64,000 nt of DNA from Wyeomyia smithii (taxonomy: Eukaryota; Arthropoda; Insecta; Diptera; Culicidae). Location: positions 85,245,215-85,309,214 of the forward strand of contig NC_073696.1 of NCBI RefSeq assembly GCF_029784165.1, in the 5' to 3' direction. The notes under the pieces are model-generated. The model made no database searches. It was given only the letters and a program-made list of their open reading frames with translations, and was not told where the DNA came from. Below are positions 12,161-22,939 of this stretch, piece after piece (position 1 is the stretch's first letter; each line of letters begins with the position of its first letter). The translations under genes were made by a program, and so were the position numbers.

Positions 12161-12555
12161 ACATGTAAAATTATGAATGTTGGTAGCCCCAAAATTGATA
12201 AACATTAATCACATCAATACGTTTGATTCAAATCTGCATGCGAAGTGATGTTTTTGAATATCCATATTTTAAGCATCGATCAGTTTTTTTCCGCGTTTTT
12301 GCGTGGATTTTCGAATTTATGTGTTTTTTCACGCTAAATGGTGCACTAGATGCGACATTATGCGCATTATGCATAAGGTAAAAAATCTAATGTCGCAAGT
12401 CATTGTTTTTGATTATCTGCTGGAACGGTATAATATACGACAAATAAATGTGTGCCGCCAATGTCAGACACAGGAAGCTATTTTATCAAATACGTAACTA
12501 CAAACATTGTAGCCATCGTGATTGATCTTGCAGATTATTAGTCCTAAACTTAAGA
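12161..12555. other. No gene recognised
   Basis: AT-rich sequence. The 64-codon frame at 12303-12497 has two CxxC pairs but no family resemblance and no supporting context; I do not call it. Confidence 0.35.
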
Positions 12556-12559
12556 ATAA

Positions 12560-12775
12560 TAAAAAAACAACCCTAAATGGTCATCCTATATCAACTCCAG
12601 CTGCCATATTTAATTTTGTGATGGTAATTTCCGGTTTCTGGCGAACATCCCAAAGTGGTCAAATACAATCCAATCTTAGTATTCTCAGAAACAGGATGAT
12701 ACCCAAAGGCCAGAAATCATTCCCAATAGCAATTTCGAATTCCAAGATGACCACGCTGGTGTCAGGAATATAGCC
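12560..12775. repeat. Worn copy of the 120-bp minisatellite family
   Basis: GGTAATTTCCGGTTTCTGG, then CCAAAGTGGTCAAATAC and AGAAACAGGATGATACCC, matches the unit repeated at 61841-62880 (ACTTCCGGTTTCTGGAAAAC, ATGACCAAATACC, CCAGAATGATGC). It spans about two units and is isolated from the main array by about 49 kb. Confidence 0.6.
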
Positions 12776-15700
12776 TAAACTCGTATTTGGCCAATAATTT
12801 CAATACTTTCAAAAGTGGATCCCCTGTTACAGTTCATTAGTTTCTAGTTTTTTTTTCTTACCAGCTTTGGGTCGTCACTTGGGTCTCCAGTAAAAAACTC
12901 AATCGGGCGAACTTTCAACCCACCTATACCGTTGGTCACTGAGCGAAATTCACAAAACGTATACTATGGAGCGGAAATAAGTCAAAAGGACTCACAATTG
13001 ATTTAACAAAGAACAGCTTGAAAATTACGAGACCATACAATTTTTTTATTAAAATTGCCTTAAGCGGGAAGGAAGAGTTAGTAAGAATTTAATTCACTTG
13101 CGTATATCTTTTCACGTTTAAACGCCCGTCGGGCACTCCGCTTGCAGGGGGGAGGAGGGGGTAGAGGCTGGTTGGGTGGTTGCTTTACTGCCTTAGAGAT
13201 GCGGTGGTTTCGCTTGCCGGATCCGGTCTTCTGGCCAGCTATGCGTTGTAGTATCGGACAAGGCGGCCTCGGTCACAAGGGTAGCACCGGCTTGTTGGTC
13301 GATGGACAATCGGCTGGTGGGTAACCCGGAGGGTGTCACTGTTGCACTATGGATGATTCAACTGGCTTTCAACGCCACGCCAAAACTAGCGTACAAAATG
13401 GCCTTCCAATTTGGCCACAAAGGGTCACACTTAAGGCGTTATTCCGCCAAAACCTCGAAACTGGATCTTCAACGCGCGACTTTACTTCTCCAGGTTATAA
13501 TGAAGGTTATAATTCTGCATATTTGCTATCCGACCTTTTAATTTACAACCAGTCCGCTTTCCATCGTAGACCCTCCCTGCCGCGTAGCGCACCGCCCCGT
13601 TGTTTGTAACCGACGACTCGAAACGTCTAGAAACTTACCGTTTAGCTTGGCCAGGGTTTTATTTATCATTATTTAATTTTTTTAGAACAATTTGATAATT
13701 TAAACTAATCTACAACTGGTTTTCACTTAAATTTAAATTTCATATACATGCAAAATACAACAAAATTGTTAAAATAAATAATTAATATGAACTAACAATC
13801 AAAATAATTTATTTATAACAAATAAGCAAAATGGCACCAAACGAGGTTATTAAACAAAAATTAAACAAAACTCATACATAACAATGTAGTATGTATTTGC
13901 GTAATTTTTGCATAGACATTTTTGACACATGTAAACATTATACGTATAAACAAACAACAGGCATCGAAAAAACAAATTGTGAACCTGGAACTGCGGTTTG
14001 TTAACACTAAAAAAATTACAAAATAAATAGAAGTAAAGATCAAGCTGGCTCAGTGGCCAACGGATTATTTTATTGTGACCGTCAAAGAGTTTGGTAACAC
14101 TCCAGACGTCATTTTGAAGGCGACTTGCAGTTTCTGTAGAGCAGCCTTAATCGCAAAATAAAATTGTATACCAGTGTTTCTGAAGTGAATGGTGCTAATG
14201 CGGCAGAGAAATATAAAAAAAAATTAAATTTGAATTTTGAATCTATCCCGAGCATCGCCGGGAACGTTCAACTATTTATTGATTTTGATATGATTGATTG
14301 TATTCAATGAATCGGTTTCGAACTACCGCGAGTGTATTAGAAGTAATTGATTGTTCGGAAAATTTAAACAGTTTACATTGTTTGCCTTTTTTATTTTAGG
14401 ATAATTGCAAAGTGTGTATCAATATCACAAAGTTGCATGTTTTTGAGTTCAGGAACAAAGAGAATAAATATAATTTTCATTTTTTATTCTTTCTTCAGTT
14501 AATCAGGGTGTACAATTTTTCTTGAAACGGCACAGAAATTTTATAGTTTTATATTCAATTTTTAAATAAATTTGAAATTTCAAATTCGATCTTAACCGTT
14601 TTGTCTGCAAAGCCTACAACTATTCACTGGGCTTGCGTGTTTGGAGTGTGTAACTGCATAAATCTAGTTTATATATAAAAAAATCCGCTTTGTTTCAATC
14701 GTGTAGGTCATTCGCATATCCAGGTGCGACAGCCGAAGTGGTGAGGTGTCTCTAATTATTAATACAGCGCTATTTCGAACGTATTCACACCAAGCCGCTG
14801 TGCAATGTCCGGGACAGTGCCGTGTTGTCGCCGTGAAAATGAAAAAATATCGTTGCCGACGATATTTTCTGCGTCCCGGAGAGTGCATGGCAGCAACTTG
14901 CGATGATGTGACTATGTGGCAGTGAAATATTTTCGTTTTTTTTTGCATTCGCGCCACAGCTTGGACACTGCCCGAAAGCAGTGAGAATAGCGCTTAACTC
15001 TGTTATTGTAATTCGCATATAACTTTATATAAACAACCCATAGGTGAATAGGTATGACAAGAGTGAATAGATAAAGGGGACTGAAGCAAGAAAATCCAAA
15101 CGGACCGTCAAACGCTGACGGTACACGAGCAAAGTGAATAAACTTTACTACCACGCTAGACTTGTTAGCAAGGGTATTGTAATCACTAAAAAAAAGTTTA
15201 CAATAATTTGAGTTTTTATTCTTTTTGTTTATTTTGATCATTCTATCATTTAAAAGAGCGTACAATAGATTGATTTGAATTTTATTCTGTTTGTTCATTT
15301 AATTGAATCATTTCCTGGTAACAACAGGATATGTGTATGAACGCAGCGTTCCAATTGTGTAGACTTGCTTGCCCGATCGATGTCGCAATCGCTGAATTTT
15401 TCGTATCAGTCTAGGAAGTAAAATTAAGGAAAAAATAAACAATTGTTCTCATTACGGAAACTTTGAAATTTTACCAAGGTTCTCCCGCTGGAGCAATTTT
15501 ACCTATCCGTTTCAATATTTCTGAGCCTTCCAGTTGATCATTGGATCATGTTGTAATAGTTGTTCCTAGAGTTTCCACGAAACTGCTTGGAGGCAACAGT
15601 TCGGCAGCAGTCCCAGCAGCAGTAGTAATAGTCCCAGCAGCAACAGTGGTCCCAACAGCAGCAGTAGTCCAGCAACAGCAGTTTCTGGATTAGGATTTAC

Positions 15701-17119
15701 TCTGGTCAAATTAAAAAAAAACACACACACAAAGTAAGACAAACCTTCTTCATGTTCTCGTGCTGGTATGTTTCACTCAAGTTCGGCATTGGAAGCTTCA
15801 AGCGCACCCGGTATAGACCTCAGCTTCCTGTGACTACGGCCGCGTACAGATTCCGCTCGTAATTAACATGAAGCTACTCAAAATGACAAAAAAAATACAT
15901 TTTATTCATCACTTGCAATTATTTTCTTGTTTACTTACATTGCAAAGTCGGGTGTCTCCGGTAGTAAAATAGTCTGCTGGAAGACAGTGAAAGTCAATTC
16001 ACAGCTTTGCAAGAATCCGTGTGATTCCTTGGAAACTGCAGCGTATCGCCAAAGTGTTTATCTCCAAACGAAGTGCATTGTGAAGAAGTGACCATTGTAT
16101 CGTCGGATAACGACACAACTCAAAATTTTGAATATTTATTGTCGTAAACTATCATCTCACAAAGCATCTAGCAAAGCTGTGTCCATTTTGCTCCACTAAC
16201 CAATACAGAAGCTTATGGGACCACATTTCCCATGTTTTTCCCGAAACAAGTAGGTTGGCTGATCGTACTCACCTGTCTCATTGTTTTTCATTGGACCCTA
16301 GGAATGAATGCAAGATTTTTCTAAAACTTTTTAACTAAAATCGTGCGCCCTTTGGGTCAGTTTTATTGATGATAGGAAATTATTTTCGTTAAGAGAAAGT
16401 CACACAAAGGTATAATAGAATTTAGAGTAAAGGAAAGGTAATTGATGGGGGAGCCTGAGAATAAACCCATGGTTAATTCTTATTGATATCGACTGACAAA
16501 GCAGACTCTGTAACCTTGCGGCCACGCAGCTTCCGTCTTAAAAGGTTATGCACTTGTGCTCGCGATAAAAAAATATTTTTGTTGGTGAAGACAAACGAAA
16601 TATTTAAAAAAAGTTAATGCACATTTATTCACGCATATCATGTGAAATTTTCAAAAAAAAAAAAAAAACACTACAGTCATTGTACCAAAACATAATTTTT
16701 CCAACGTCTCTCGCGGTGAGCATGTTACAGAAAGAACTTCTTATCAGAAACACAAAAACAAAACATAAAACAAAAAAAAAACGAACAAATCCTGTAAGTT
16801 GTACCTTTGCGCTGTACATGAATGGTGGGTTTTGCATGCTTTTTTTCAGAAATGGTGATCGTTTTACTAAAAAGTTTCGTTATTTAAGTGAAAATTTTCG
16901 GTAGGAAAAAATGTAGCTTTAAATTGAAATTCCTTCATTCCCGAGCATGCTATTATTGTTATGAACAAGCCTGTCTAAAATTCAGGCTGATCGAGTTAAT
17001 GGTTCTTGACGCGCTTGCTATAGTTGTCAAAGTGTATCTATTGCTCAGACGTTTATGATTTTTTGAGAAAAGATACTTTAGTCGAAAAAATGCGAATATT
17101 TTTATTGCTTTATCTAAAG
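12776..17119. other. Long gene-free stretch
   Basis: No coding exon or RNA gene that I can support. 13130-13620 is noticeably richer in GC than its surroundings, with frames of 60-86 codons but no recognisable family; it may be a fragment of an unidentified element. 15590-15690 is an imperfect CAG/CAA repeat (GCAGCAGTAGTAATAGTCCC and similar). 14044-14066 resembles a polymerase III A box but lacks a B box. Confidence 0.35.
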
Positions 17120-17127
17120 GTACATAT

Positions 17128-18128
17128 TAGGGTGGGGAAAAATGATCGATCTTCCAAGTTTGTTTGGTTTCTTTTGGGGCTCCAAACAACCCTAAACTTA
17201 CATGTAGTCGATTGGTTTTGTCTCCGCTTGGCGCATTGCATTTCAAATTTGTATGAAAATTTGTATTGGAAACCCAACTTTTTTGCATTTACCTTTCTAG
17301 AGAGCTCAATAATACTCTAATAATGCACTACATGATGTTAAAGTATAGTATTTTAGATGCCTAAAGCAGGTATTAGACGAAGCAAATATTTGCTATTTTT
17401 GGTACGATTTTTATTTGCACAAAATAAAATCTGTATTGAAAAATAGCAAATATTTGCTTCGTCTAATACCTGCTTAACAACTTTGCAAAAGACACTGAAG
17501 AGCTAGGATGTCTCTAAAAAGAGCTATAGCTGTTCAAAGTTGAATATGGCGATTTAAATGCAGAAAATCTTGTTTTCTGCCAACATTACCAATGTACCGG
17601 CGTCAGTAGGATTCCCATCAGAAGTAACCTATCGTCACGAGTTTGCACACTTAGCAAAACAAATTTAGGTCAATATTCTAGGCGTAGAAAGAATCTACAA
17701 CGTGTTTCAAAGGATACTTCTGATGGAAATCTGACTGACGCCGGTACAATGGCAGTGTTAGCAGAAAACATGGTTTGCAACATAAATTTCTACATACTCA
17801 ACTTTGAACAGCTCTAGTATTTTTTGGGACACCCTAGCTCTTTAGTGTCTTCGGCCAAGTTGTTAGGCATCAAAAAACCTACCATTTGAAGTCATGAAAC
17901 CTATCGTTTGAGCCATTTTGAGCTCTTTAGATTGGAAAATGCATAAAAGTTGGTTTTTCCATACAAATCTCCATATAAATTTGAAATGCAAAGCGCCAAG
18001 CAGAGACAAAATCAATCGACTTCCGATAAATTTAGGATTGTTTGGGGCCCCAAATAGAACAAAACAAACTTGGTTCTGGCTTTCTGCTATCAAGTTTCGT
18101 TTTTTCCATATATCGATGCCCCACCCTA
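17128..18128. mobile_element. hAT-like foldback element with 8-bp target duplication
   Basis: Terminal inverted repeat TAGGGTGGGG...CCCCACCCTA, flanked by identical GTACATAT at 17120-17127 and 18129-18136. The arms are long: GGTTTTGTCTCCGCTTGGCGC on the left is mirrored by GCGCCAAGCAGAGACAAAATC on the right, and the similarity extends nearly to the centre at about 17650. There is no transposase. An 8-bp duplication with TAGGG termini is the hAT pattern; assignment to that superfamily is inference. A small MITE is nested in the left arm at 17365-17474. Confidence 0.8.
17365..17474. mobile_element. Nested hairpin MITE, PIF/Harbinger-like (TAA duplication)
   Basis: 110-bp hairpin: AGCAGGTATTAGACGAAGCA is inverted as TGCTTCGTCTAATACCTGCT, with arms of about 37 bp. 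TAA flanks it on both sides (17362-17364 and 17475-17477). The opposite arm of the host foldback (about 17850-17870) carries the uninterrupted site with a single TAA, confirming the insertion boundaries. A 3-bp TWA-type duplication fits PIF/Harbinger. Confidence 0.82.
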
Positions 18129-18515
18129 GTACATATCCTTCCATAAAATACAATAAGTATTTCGATTGTTTCAAATAACACAAGTGTATAAATACCGATG
18201 AATTTAGAATTGTTAAAAGCCATATGGTGAGCGCATACTTTACTTTCACTGATAAGTGGCTGTATCTGTTTTGACAATGCAAAAAGCGATAATTCACATA
18301 ATTATTTTATATAATTTAATTATTATATTTGCCCAGTGGAAGTTACTTCGATGTACCCAAACATTGAGCAATTTCGGATAGGTATTATGTAACATTGGTT
18401 TACCAACAATAAAAAGTAAAAAGAGTAAAAAGTTTTGAAGCACTGTTTTCAGACACTCTGTCTTTTGAAAGATTTCAAATTAATTTTGAAACGATGTAAA
18501 ACGAGCTTACCATTG

Positions 18516-20039
18516 CACAGTGGTTCAATAAGGCAAAAAGTGGAACTTAATTCCATAGCGCCTTTCATCTTCATCCTAGCTTAAAAGTGTCTTCGGAACA
18601 ATTATTTGTATGAATGACCATAATCGCAAATTGTCAAAAAGTATGAAAAAGTTACTACACTAAAAATAAAAAAATTAACTTTTTTGTGTTAAGAGATAAA
18701 AGAATAGTTTATTCAGAAAAGTTGTAGAAAATTTAAGAATATGAAACTTTGTTGAACAAATGAAAAACCTATCTTTTTTCGGTACAAAGTTATAAAGTGT
18801 ATTACATGGAACTTACTTAAAACTTAGTTTTTTGTACTTAACTTTTGTTAGTTGCATTTTACACGAAAGTGTTGTTCATAGGAATTGTTAGGACACATAT
18901 AACACACATTTTTGTCAAAGACCGTATATCTCCAGGACTTTTCCTTATAAAGTTATATCATAATTTACCTTATTTATTCGATAATTTCAACAACGTATAG
19001 GTTAAAAAGGGGCAAGTGGAATCATGATGTCAATACTTTTCCTTAAGGTTAAGCTGAAGTACTATAAACTCCTCTAGGTTCCATTTGTCCCAATTCACCT
19101 ATATAAGAGTACGGCTTAACACAAAAAATACTAACTTTCTTGTGTTAAGAGAAAGAGGAATGATTTATTCGGCAAAGTTTTATAACGTGAAAAAATATCA
19201 AACTTTGCTGAACAAATGAAAAGCCTATCTTCATTAGGTACAGAGTTACAGAGTATATTCTATAAAAGTTACTTAAAAGTTAATTTTTTGCACTTAACTT
19301 TTGTTAGTTACATTTAACAAGAAAACGTAATTATAGAGAAGCATTTGGACATACAAAACACACGTTTTTGTTGAAGGCCACACATCTCCGGAACTTATCC
19401 TTACAAAGTTGTAGCACATTTCAGCATATTTTTTCGATAACTTTAACAACGTATAGAATAAAGATCAATCCACCTAGGGTTGGGACGGATGGAACTAATA
19501 ACAGTTTTGAGCACTCGAGCTAAACTTCGAGAAAAAGTATTGACATCATGATTCTGAATGCCCCTTTTCACTTTATACGTTCTTAAAGATATCGAAAAAA
19601 TAAGTTAAAACATACTATAACTTTGCAAGGAAAAGTCCTGGAGATGTGTGGCCTTCAGGTGTGTTTTGTATGTCCAAATGCTTCTCTAGAATAACGTTTT
19701 CTTGTAAAATGTAACTAACAAAAGTTAAGTGCAAAAAATTAACTTTTGAGTAACTTTTACAGAAAATTCTCTGTAACTTTGTATTGAAAATAAGATAGGA
19801 TTTTCATTTGTTCATCAAAGTTTAATATTTTTGAATTTTCTACAATTTTGCTGAATAAACTATTCTTCTATCTCTTATTTTTTCTATTTTTAGTATAGAA
19901 AACTTTTCATTTTTTTGACAATTTGCGATTATGCGGGTCATTTATGCAAACAATTGTTCCGAAGACACTTTCAAGCCAGGATGAAGGTGAGAGGCGCTAT
20001 GGAATTAAGTTCCACTTTTTGCCTTATTGGACCATTGTG
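18516..20039. mobile_element. Long foldback element, CACARTGG termini
   Basis: CACAGTGGTTCAATAAGG at 18516 is mirrored by CCTTATTGGACCATTGTG ending 20039, and inverted similarity runs for over 500 bp in each arm. CATTG flanks both sides (18511-18515 and 20040-20044). The left half contains two direct copies of an inner block starting AACTTTnTTGTGTTAAGAGA (about 18675 and 19127), only one of which has a mirror partner on the right, so the arms are unequal. Non-coding. Confidence 0.78.
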
Positions 20040-20252
20040 CATTGGGGTCAGTTCCAACAAAATACTCTCAATCAGAACTTGGACATGCAAAACGTATTGA
20101 AAACAATACTGATTACGAATTTCTTCAAGTTTAAAAATTGTTTTCTGCAAGCTATTAGAATTTTTTTAAAGGAAAACATTCCATCACATGGCGAATTCCT
20201 GATTTTCACGTGGAATGGTTCGCTTTCCATGAATGTAACCGATTGAACTGAA

Positions 20253-20357
20253 CTCTATCATTATTAATGGTAAAATCGTGTGTGATACTTCAAACAACAG
20301 TGTGGCCACCCGCTGTTTATTGAAGTATTATATACGATTTTACAATTAATAATCATA
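20253..20357. repeat. Hairpin of about 105 bp
   Basis: CTATCATTATTAATGGTAAA...GATACTTCAAACA is inverted as TGTTTATTGAAGTA...TTTTACAATTAATAATCATAG around a short GC-rich loop (GTGTGGCCACCCGC). It is MITE-like; no target duplication was resolved. Confidence 0.65.
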
Positions 20358-20390
20358 GAATTCAGTTTTCTTCACAACTCTGTTAGTTAA

Positions 20391-21113
20391 GGGGTTATAT
20401 ACCTTTTTGGTTTGCTAAAACCCGAAAAAAATTTTATTGCATTATCTTCAAATACAACATCTTGAGAACATTTTCATAAAGATCTGAGCAATAGGAAGAA
20501 AGTTAGAGCGATTTGCAGCGCGCCTCGCCACGGCCGCATAAGCTAAACTTGTAACTTTATACGCGTTTTTATCTCGGAATGATGTTTCTCAAAAAATGAC
20601 TTTGCCGTAATCCTGATTGCGGGAAAGCTACTGAACCGATTTCCTTAATTTTTTTTTTAATTTTCGTTATTGAATTTGCCGGTCCTTGAACGATCGCTTT
20701 TTGAAACAAACAGTTACATTTTCTGCAAAAAAAATTAATGCGCTCAAAACGTGCATTTTTTGGGATAAACGTTCCCGTTTGCCCTGAAAAAAAAAAAAAA
20801 TACTCATAAAAGCGATCGTTCAAGGACCCGGCACACTTCTAAACTAATGAAATAATATGAGTTTTTTAATTTCGGTTGACCCCATGAATCTCTATCAGGA
20901 TCACCGCAAGCCACTGCAAAAAAATAGTGTTTCGGGGAAATGGCCATTACTCCAGTAATAATTGGTATATCTCAAAATAAAACGTATTTTGTTGTTGTTG
21001 ATAAACTGTACTTTCAGAAAAATACCACTTTGATACAATGAAAATGGTGCTATGCACTTAAAAATAAATTCAAACTTCCCACATTTTTCTCGACCAAAAA
21101 GGTATATAACCCC
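20391..21113. mobile_element. TTAA-flanked MITE
   Basis: GGGGTTATATACCTTTTTGG at 20391 is mirrored by CCAAAAAGGTATATAACCCC ending 21113, with TTAA directly outside both ends (20387-20390 and 21114-21117). TTAA target duplications are the hallmark of piggyBac-type transposition. There is no transposase reading frame. Another hairpin is nested inside at 20678-20832. Confidence 0.8.
20678..20832. repeat. Hairpin nested in the TTAA MITE
   Basis: GCCGGTCCTTGAACGATCGC at 20678 is inverted as GCGATCGTTCAAGGACCCGGC ending 20832, with one extra base in the right arm. Length about 155 bp. It is either a separately inserted small MITE or an inner palindrome of the host element. Confidence 0.65.
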
Positions 21114-21117
21114 TTAA

Positions 21118-21590
21118 GGCATTTTTAACATTCGCGAAATTGTGAAGGGTATGGGACTACTTCAGCAGCGGTTTTCTTCGTTTGGTTTTTATATAGCATT
21201 CTAATTCAAAACCTGCCGTAGAGAGACCTGTATCGATGTGACGCAATTCCTTTTTTTCTATTTCGTGTTCATCATTTTTACTGGGTTTTATTAACATATT
21301 TTGATGTGCGTAAAAGGATAATCATACGTCGAAATGACTCCCGACTTAAAATAATTGAAAATGTATGTGGGCAATATTACAGAAAGCGAGCAGTCAAAAT
21401 GACGCAGACTATCTTTCTAGGACGCAACTTTGAATGACAATTTGCGAGTAATTTTTTTTCTAACATTCATACTTTGCAACAAAGAAACGGGCAACCGATT
21501 AAATCGACCATGTTTTAAAAATAAGTTAAAGAATAATCAGAAACTAAATAGAGTGCTCTACTAGTGATTAAAAATATTTTAACAGTCAAC
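21118..21590. other. No gene; fragment of a dispersed MITE
   Basis: GGGTATGGGACTACTTCAGCAGCGGTTTTCTTCG near 21150 closely matches the left end of the hairpin MITE at 49283-49388 (GGGTATCGGATTACTTCAGA). No second terminus is visible here, so it is probably a truncated copy. Confidence 0.45.
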
Positions 21591-21596
21591 ACGGTT

Positions 21597-21975
21597 TATT
21601 TGATTGAGTGTCTTTGGCAAAGTTATAGTTGTAGATAATTATGTTGTCTTTCGAAAAAAATAACTGTGAAAAAAAAATTACAAAATAAATTGTTGGTTCT
21701 GTTTTTCAAACCAGTAGAATTTTTTTTTTAATTTCTACATGATCGGACAGTCCGCAATATTTAGGGAATCTTTTTCATTTAAAAAAAAAGCAGATTATTT
21801 ATGAAATGAGCTGTTTTACATAATTAATTTTTGATTGTTAAATTTAAATATTTATATATTTAATATGTTTAAAACAAAAAATTTTTTCCAGAGAATATTT
21901 TTTTGGAAAGACAAAACTATTATCAACAACTCTACCGAAGACGTCACACCGATCAAACAAACTGTTTCATCTCTA
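21597..21975. repeat. Worn foldback repeat
   Basis: TTTGATTGAGTGTCTTTGGC...GTTGTCTTTCG on the left mirrors GAAAGACAAAACTATTATCA...ACACCGATCAAACAAA on the right. The same family occurs at about 45720-46200 (GTTTGATTGGTGTGACGTCTTTGGC). Flanks are diverged and no clean termini were found. Confidence 0.5.
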
Positions 21976-22628
21976 AAATATTTATAATCATCAATGCCTT
22001 TTCAATATAACATTTTTCAATAGCTTTTCAAAAAAGAGTCGTGTTTCAAAAAATTGAATCAATAGCACAAAATTACGTCTTCTGCCCAAAGAAACGTCTA
22101 TGCAAAGTTTGAAACTTCCAGAAGAGTATTCTACGCTTGCACAAAAGAGTTTCCTAAACACTTCCGTTTTCATTTTCAAAAAACAACAAACATTTAATTT
22201 TTTTTGAAAAATTTGGTAAAATCGACTGAAATAAAAACGCGTTTCTGTTATGTAATAGCCCTAAAAACAAAATTGAGTCCAATCGGTTGTTAAAATTTTG
22301 CTTCAAGAAGACCGCTTTTAAAAATTTTAATATCCGTAAGTTGCTTGTCGTGCGAGGGAAACGTAGCTTCCAAAAAACGCGTAAGTTTCAAAATCCGCGA
22401 GAAAATACCGAGTAAATTCTGAAATCCACGTGAAAAAATTTTACTTGTTTGAATTTTTTAATCATGTTTAAAAATTAAAAAGCAATGTTATTTCCATCTG
22501 CGAATGAACATGAATATCAGAAAAATTACCAAAAACCATTTAAAACTTATCGCGTAAAAAACGACTCTTCTGAGAAATTCGGTTGAAAAACACGTAAATT
22601 TCAAAATTCGTGGTACATTTTACAAGTA

Positions 22629-22937
22629 CAGTAAATTTTTTTTTACACGATTCTACGTACCGTGCAAAAAAACCGCGTTATTTGGAAAAACGACGTAAAA
22701 AAATCGTGTAAAAAACCTGTAAAAAACAGCCTACTATAGTCTGTTACCGTTACTGTTACTCATTGTAACAATTTTACGCGAGGACGAAAAATCGTGCAAA
22801 AAAAACCGCGTTATTTGAGAAACGACGTAAAAAATAGTCGCGTTATTTGGAAAATCGTCGTAAAAAAACGTGTAGAATAAAACCGCTTATAAAAAAAAAC
22901 CGTTTAAAACAAAACCGTGTAAAAAAAGACTTCACTG
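22629..22937. mobile_element. TA-flanked Tc1/mariner-type MITE
   Basis: CAGTAAATTTTTTTTTACACG at 22629 mirrors CGTGTAAAAAAAGACTTCACTG ending 22937, with TA directly outside both ends (22627-22628 and 22938-22939). The interior is a degenerate short tandem repeat of the form ACCGCGTTATTTGGAAAA. A related internal repeat fills the element at 34088-34622. CAGT termini plus a TA duplication fit the Tc1/mariner superfamily. Confidence 0.75.
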
Positions 22938-22939
22938 TA

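Noticed and set aside
13142..13609. Three overlapping frames in a GC-richer island, considered as host exons
   Set aside because: No recognisable motif, no matching splice phases and no neighbouring exon. Left as an unassigned island.
14044..14066. Possible SINE or tRNA head (TGGCTCAGTGGCCAACGG)
   Set aside because: A-box-like phrase but no B box within the expected distance.
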